From Gymnodinialimonas ceratoperidinii (GTDB lineage Bacteria; Pseudomonadota; Alphaproteobacteria; Rhodobacterales; Rhodobacteraceae), in assembly GCF_019297855.1 (NCBI RefSeq), contig NZ_CP079194.1, positions 248,001-312,000 on the forward strand: a stretch of 64,000 nucleotides of DNA. The letters are read 5' to 3'. The first letter of the stretch is position 1, and each line of letters begins with the position of its first letter. This document shows, piece by piece, positions 61,071 to 64,000 of this stretch. A program made the position numbers and the translations under genes. Below the pieces are notes generated by a model. It saw nothing but the letters and a program-made list of their open reading frames with translations, ran no database searches and was not told the DNA's origin.

Positions 61071-62414
61071 ATGGACCCTGACGAAATCCCGCCAGAAATC
61101 GTGGACGCCGAGGCGCGCGCGTTACAGCAAGCGATGGGTGAAATAACGGGTCTAGTCAGCCAGTTCGAGACGTTCATGGCGTCGCTCCTGCGACCGTGGA
61201 ACGCCTATCAGGTCGGCATCGTCATCGCGGTGATGGCGGTCGCGTTGCTCATGCGGCACATTTTCGGCCCGCCAATTCGCGCGTGGATGGCCTCTCGTGA
61301 GGGCTGGCCGAAGTGGCGGATGCGGATTCTGGCGATCATTCATCGCCGACTCTTCATGATTTTCTTCGTAATCTCGATCTGGCTGGTCGTCGGCGTGATG
61401 CGCGAAGTGACATGGCCGTCCCGCTCGTTCCTGCTGATCATCGTGGCGGAGCTGACCACGGCGTGGCTCTTCGTGGTCTTCGTCACCCGGCTGATCCGCT
61501 CCGCCTTCCTGCGCGCCATCGTGCGCTACGGCGCCTGGACCTATGTCACGCTCGAAATCCTGAACCTGCGCGATGAAACCGTCTCGATCCTCGATTCCGT
61601 GGGTTTCAATCTGGGCGATGCGCGGCTGTCCCTGCTGACGGTCGTGCAAGGTGTGCTGGTGGTCACCGCCCTGATCGTGATCGCACGCTTCCTGACCGGA
61701 ACCGCCAGCGGCCGCATCCAACGAAACGAGGAAATGTCGCCCTCGATGCAGGTGCTTGCGATCAAGTTCCTGCAGGTCACTTTCTACGGTATCGCGATCT
61801 ACGCCGGCTTGCGATTGACCGGGATCGATCTGACGGGGCTCGCGGTTCTGTCCGGTGCCATCGGTGTGGGCCTTGGTTTCGGCTTGCAGAAGGTCGTCTC
61901 GAACCTTGTTTCCGGCGTCATCATCCTGTTGGACAAATCGATCAAGCCCGGCGACGTGATCTCTCTGGGCGAGACCTTTGGTTGGATCAACGCCCTTGGC
62001 GCGCGCTATGTCTCTGTCGTGACGCGGGACGGGAAGGAATACCTGATCCCGAACGAGGACCTCATCACCAGCCAAGTGGTGAACTGGTCCCATTCCAACG
62101 AGTTTGTCCGCCTCGATATCTACTTCGGCACCTCCTACGACAATGATCCGCACGAGGTCCGCAAGCTGGCGATTGCTGCGGCGAAAGGGGTGCCGAGGGT
62201 GCTCTCTCATCGGGCGCCGGTCTGTCACATCGTGGGCTTTGGCGACTCGAGTGTGGATTACATCCTCAGGTTCTGGATCACTGACCCGACAGGCGGGCTC
62301 ACCAACATTCGCGGCAACGTCTACCTCGCGCTTTGGGACACGTTCCGCGAGAACGAAATCTCGATCCCGTTCCCGCAACGCGAGGTCAGAATGTTGGACA
62401 AACCAGCGGATTAG
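61071..62414 (+). CDS. MscS-family mechanosensitive channel
   Basis: 447 residues. N-terminal helices (about 45-65, 90-110, 120-145, 150-175, 185-210) precede the conserved MscS pore region: TGLAVLSGAIGVGLGFGLQKVVSNLVSGVIILLDKSIKPGDVISLG (about 262-308), with the Gly/Ala-rich TM3 and the beta domain beginning at VISLG. GAGGA precedes the ATG. It releases solutes under osmotic downshift, in the inner membrane. Extra N-terminal helices place it with the larger MscS-like branch. Ends 7 nt before the convergent TPP gene. Confidence 0.93.
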   Translation: MDPDEIPPEIVDAEARALQQAMGEITGLVSQFETFMASLLRPWNAYQVGIVIAVMAVALLMRHIFGPPIRAWMASREGWPKWRMRILAIIHRRLFMIFFVISIWLVVGVMREVTWPSRSFLLIIVAELTTAWLFVVFVTRLIRSAFLRAIVRYGAWTYVTLEILNLRDETVSILDSVGFNLGDARLSLLTVVQGVLVVTALIVIARFLTGTASGRIQRNEEMSPSMQVLAIKFLQVTFYGIAIYAGLRLTGIDLTGLAVLSGAIGVGLGFGLQKVVSNLVSGVIILLDKSIKPGDVISLGETFGWINALGARYVSVVTRDGKEYLIPNEDLITSQVVNWSHSNEFVRLDIYFGTSYDNDPHEVRKLAIAAAKGVPRVLSHRAPVCHIVGFGDSSVDYILRFWITDPTGGLTNIRGNVYLALWDTFRENEISIPFPQREVRMLDKPAD

Positions 62415-62421
62415 AGCCTGT

Positions 62422-64000
62422 TTAGAGGTTCTTCGTCGTCGCCAACATCTTGGGATCGAGCTTCAGTTCGATGATGTGAAGCCCGCCCTTAAGCGCCTTC
62501 TGGTACGCCGCCGCAAATTGCCCATTCTCGGTGATGCTGTGGCCCGTCCCGCCGTAAGCCACGGCCAGAGCCGCGTAATCCGGGTTGAACAGGTCGGTGC
62601 CCGACACGCGGCCGGGATAGTTCTTCTCCTGATGCATCCGGATCGTACCATAGCGACCGTTGTTGGCGACGATGACGATGATATCCGCGCCGTGCTGCCG
62701 CGCCGTCGAAAGCTCCTGAATCGTCATCTGCAGACAGCCGTCGCCCGCGAGGCAGATCACCGGCTGATCCGGGTGCTGCAATTTCGCGGAAACGGCGGCG
62801 GGCAGGCCATAGCCCATGGAGCCGGACGTCGGCGCAAGCTGCGTGCCGTATTGGCGGAACCGGTAGTAGCGATGAAGGAAGGCTGCGTAGTTGCCCGCGC
62901 CGTTGGTGATGATCGTGTCCGCGCTCGCATTGTCGCGAAGCCAGCAAATGATCTGTTCCATCTGAACGGCGCCCGGCGTGGCCTGTGGCGTCTGCCAAGC
63001 CTCGTATTCCGCCCGCGCTTCCGCAGCGCCTCGATCGTCGGAAGAAGATGTCATGGCGAGAAGTTGAGGAAGGACCGCGGCGGGCGTTCCGGTCACGGCG
63101 AAGGTCGCCGGGTAGGTCTTGCTGACAGCCTCCGCGTCGGGAGAGACTTGCAGGATCGTCGGCGCGTTGGCCGGATCGATCAGGGTGAAGTCAGCTGTGG
63201 TGATGTCATTCAGCTCGGCACGCAGAAGCAGGAGGCAGTCTGCATCGGCCAGACGCTTGCCCAGTGCCGGGTTGGCCCCGACGCCGAGATCGCCCGCGTA
63301 ATTCGGGTGATCATTGTCGATGAAATCCTGCCTGCGGAAGGTGACGGCGATGGGCGCGCCGGTGCGCTCGGCCAATTCCTGCGCCGCCTGCCGCTCCGTA
63401 TCACTCCATTGCGAACCGCCGCAAAGGATCATCGGCCGTTTGGCCTGTTGGAAAGCCTCAACCATCGGCGCGATGTCATCGGGATGGACGCTCGCCGGCG
63501 CCCGCGCGCCGGGGCGCAGCTGCGGTTCATCCGTCAGGGCCGACAGGATATCTTCCGGTAAGGCCAGAACCACCGGGCCCGGGCGGCCGGATTGCGCAAT
63601 TGCGAACCCCCGGTCCACGTATTCGGCAAGACGATCTGTCCGCTCCACTTCGGCGGACCATTTGACCAGAGGACCGAAGAAGGCGCGGTAGTCGACCTCC
63701 TGAAAGACGCCGCGGTCGCGGTGCTTCAGCGGGATCTGACCGACAAAACAGACGAGCGGCGTGGCGTCGTGCATGGCGATATGGAGGCCCGCGCTCGCGT
63801 TCGTCGCACCGGGGCCGCGCGTCACGAAAACGACGCCGGGCTGGCCTGTCATCTTGCCATGGGCCTCGGCCATCATCGCGGCCCCGCCCTCCTGTCGGCA
63901 AACGACGTTGGCGATGTCGAGGTCATGCAGCCCGTCCAAGGCCGCCAGAAAGCTTTCGCCCGGAACGGAGAACACCCTCTCCACCCCATGCAGCGCGAGC
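62422..64000 (-). CDS. TPP-dependent acetolactate synthase-like enzyme (5' end outside window)
   Basis: 526 visible codons, open to the right edge. Reading through the edge gives LALHGVERVFSVPGESFLAAL, the normal N-terminus of acetolactate synthase-type enzymes, so a few codons are missing. The catalytic Glu lies in VVCRQEGGAAMMAEAHG; FVTRGPGATNASAGLHIA follows. The TPP-binding site is GDGCLQMTIQELSTARQHGADIIVIVANNGRYG (in pieces: GDGCLQM, NNGRYGTIRMHQ). PGRVSGTDLFNPDY resembles the acetolactate synthase large-subunit ending. Without FAD-site or product data it could be acetolactate synthase or another ThDP decarboxylase. Confidence 0.85.
   Translation of the reverse strand, partial: LALHGVERVFSVPGESFLAALDGLHDLDIANVVCRQEGGAAMMAEAHGKMTGQPGVVFVTRGPGATNASAGLHIAMHDATPLVCFVGQIPLKHRDRGVFQEVDYRAFFGPLVKWSAEVERTDRLAEYVDRGFAIAQSGRPGPVVLALPEDILSALTDEPQLRPGARAPASVHPDDIAPMVEAFQQAKRPMILCGGSQWSDTERQAAQELAERTGAPIAVTFRRQDFIDNDHPNYAGDLGVGANPALGKRLADADCLLLLRAELNDITTADFTLIDPANAPTILQVSPDAEAVSKTYPATFAVTGTPAAVLPQLLAMTSSSDDRGAAEARAEYEAWQTPQATPGAVQMEQIICWLRDNASADTIITNGAGNYAAFLHRYYRFRQYGTQLAPTSGSMGYGLPAAVSAKLQHPDQPVICLAGDGCLQMTIQELSTARQHGADIIVIVANNGRYGTIRMHQEKNYPGRVSGTDLFNPDYAALAVAYGGTGHSITENGQFAAAYQKALKGGLHIIELKLDPKMLATTKNL

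Overview
The window looks like ordinary core chromosome of a high-GC alphaproteobacterium of the order Rhodobacterales (roseobacter/Rhodobacter group). The evidence is a petR/petP-like regulator pair, DUF2794 and DUF6478-like proteins, the exodeoxyribonuclease VII small subunit-farnesyl diphosphate synthase-dxs gene order, dense 4-nt gene overlaps and strong GC3 bias. I found no insertion sequence, prophage, integrase, CRISPR array or rRNA operon. One tRNA gene (Pro, anticodon CGG) is present.

Layout. 1-4.3 kb (minus): a CAT-like acyltransferase cut by the window edge, a small secreted protein, folC, accD and a CPBP protease. 4.4-9.2 kb (plus): lipoprotein, ilvD, lipoprotein, DUF6478-like pair, DUF7282 protein. 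9.2-16.3 kb: argG, a membrane protein, ilvA, an Hpt protein divergent from a receiver-PP2C phosphatase, NUDIX, kdsD and a very acidic secreted protein. 16.5-21.3 kb (minus): a UDP-sugar operon (galE, UDP-glucuronate 4-epimerase, ugd) and a GT4 glycosyltransferase. 21.4-29.3 kb (plus): hslO, CoA-NUDIX, CCA-adding-type enzyme, a two-gene ABC exporter and an RNA m5U methyltransferase. 29.3-34.8 kb (minus): HDAC-like protein, xseB, ispA, dxs; then petP-petR. 34.9-46.8 kb: ilvE, GFA protein, DUF2794, NlpC/P60, M17 aminopeptidase, carbonic anhydrase, SRPBCC protein, MuiA-like protein, asd, DEAD-box helicase, MFS. 46.9-51.2 kb: ferric-binding protein FbpA, then an MFS/HupE/DUF4198 metal-related module. 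51.3-64 kb: glycosyltransferase, leuD, leuB, DMT transporter, tRNA-Pro, ferric permease FbpB, leuC, MscS channel and a TPP enzyme cut by the right edge.

How the genes work together. Branched-chain amino acid synthesis is spread over the window (ilvD, ilvA, ilvE, leuD, leuB, leuC and an acetolactate-synthase-like enzyme), with leuC inverted relative to leuD and leuB. Isoprenoid precursor genes dxs and ispA sit together. galE, the 4-epimerase and ugd would feed UDP-Gal, UDP-GlcA and UDP-GalA into surface glycans. FbpA and FbpB are separated by about 10 kb.

The observations most worth following are: two copies of a TCCGAY-N7-GTCGGA operator upstream of fbpA; a 37-38 nt element repeated just after two stop codons; a double hairpin in front of the TTG start of the DEAD-box helicase; the HupE/DUF4198 pair, both predicted to expose an N-terminal His-Glu after signal cleavage; the Hpt/receiver-PP2C pair; and a CtrA-type TTAA-N7-TTAA box. 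Nothing here is clearly a wholly new system.
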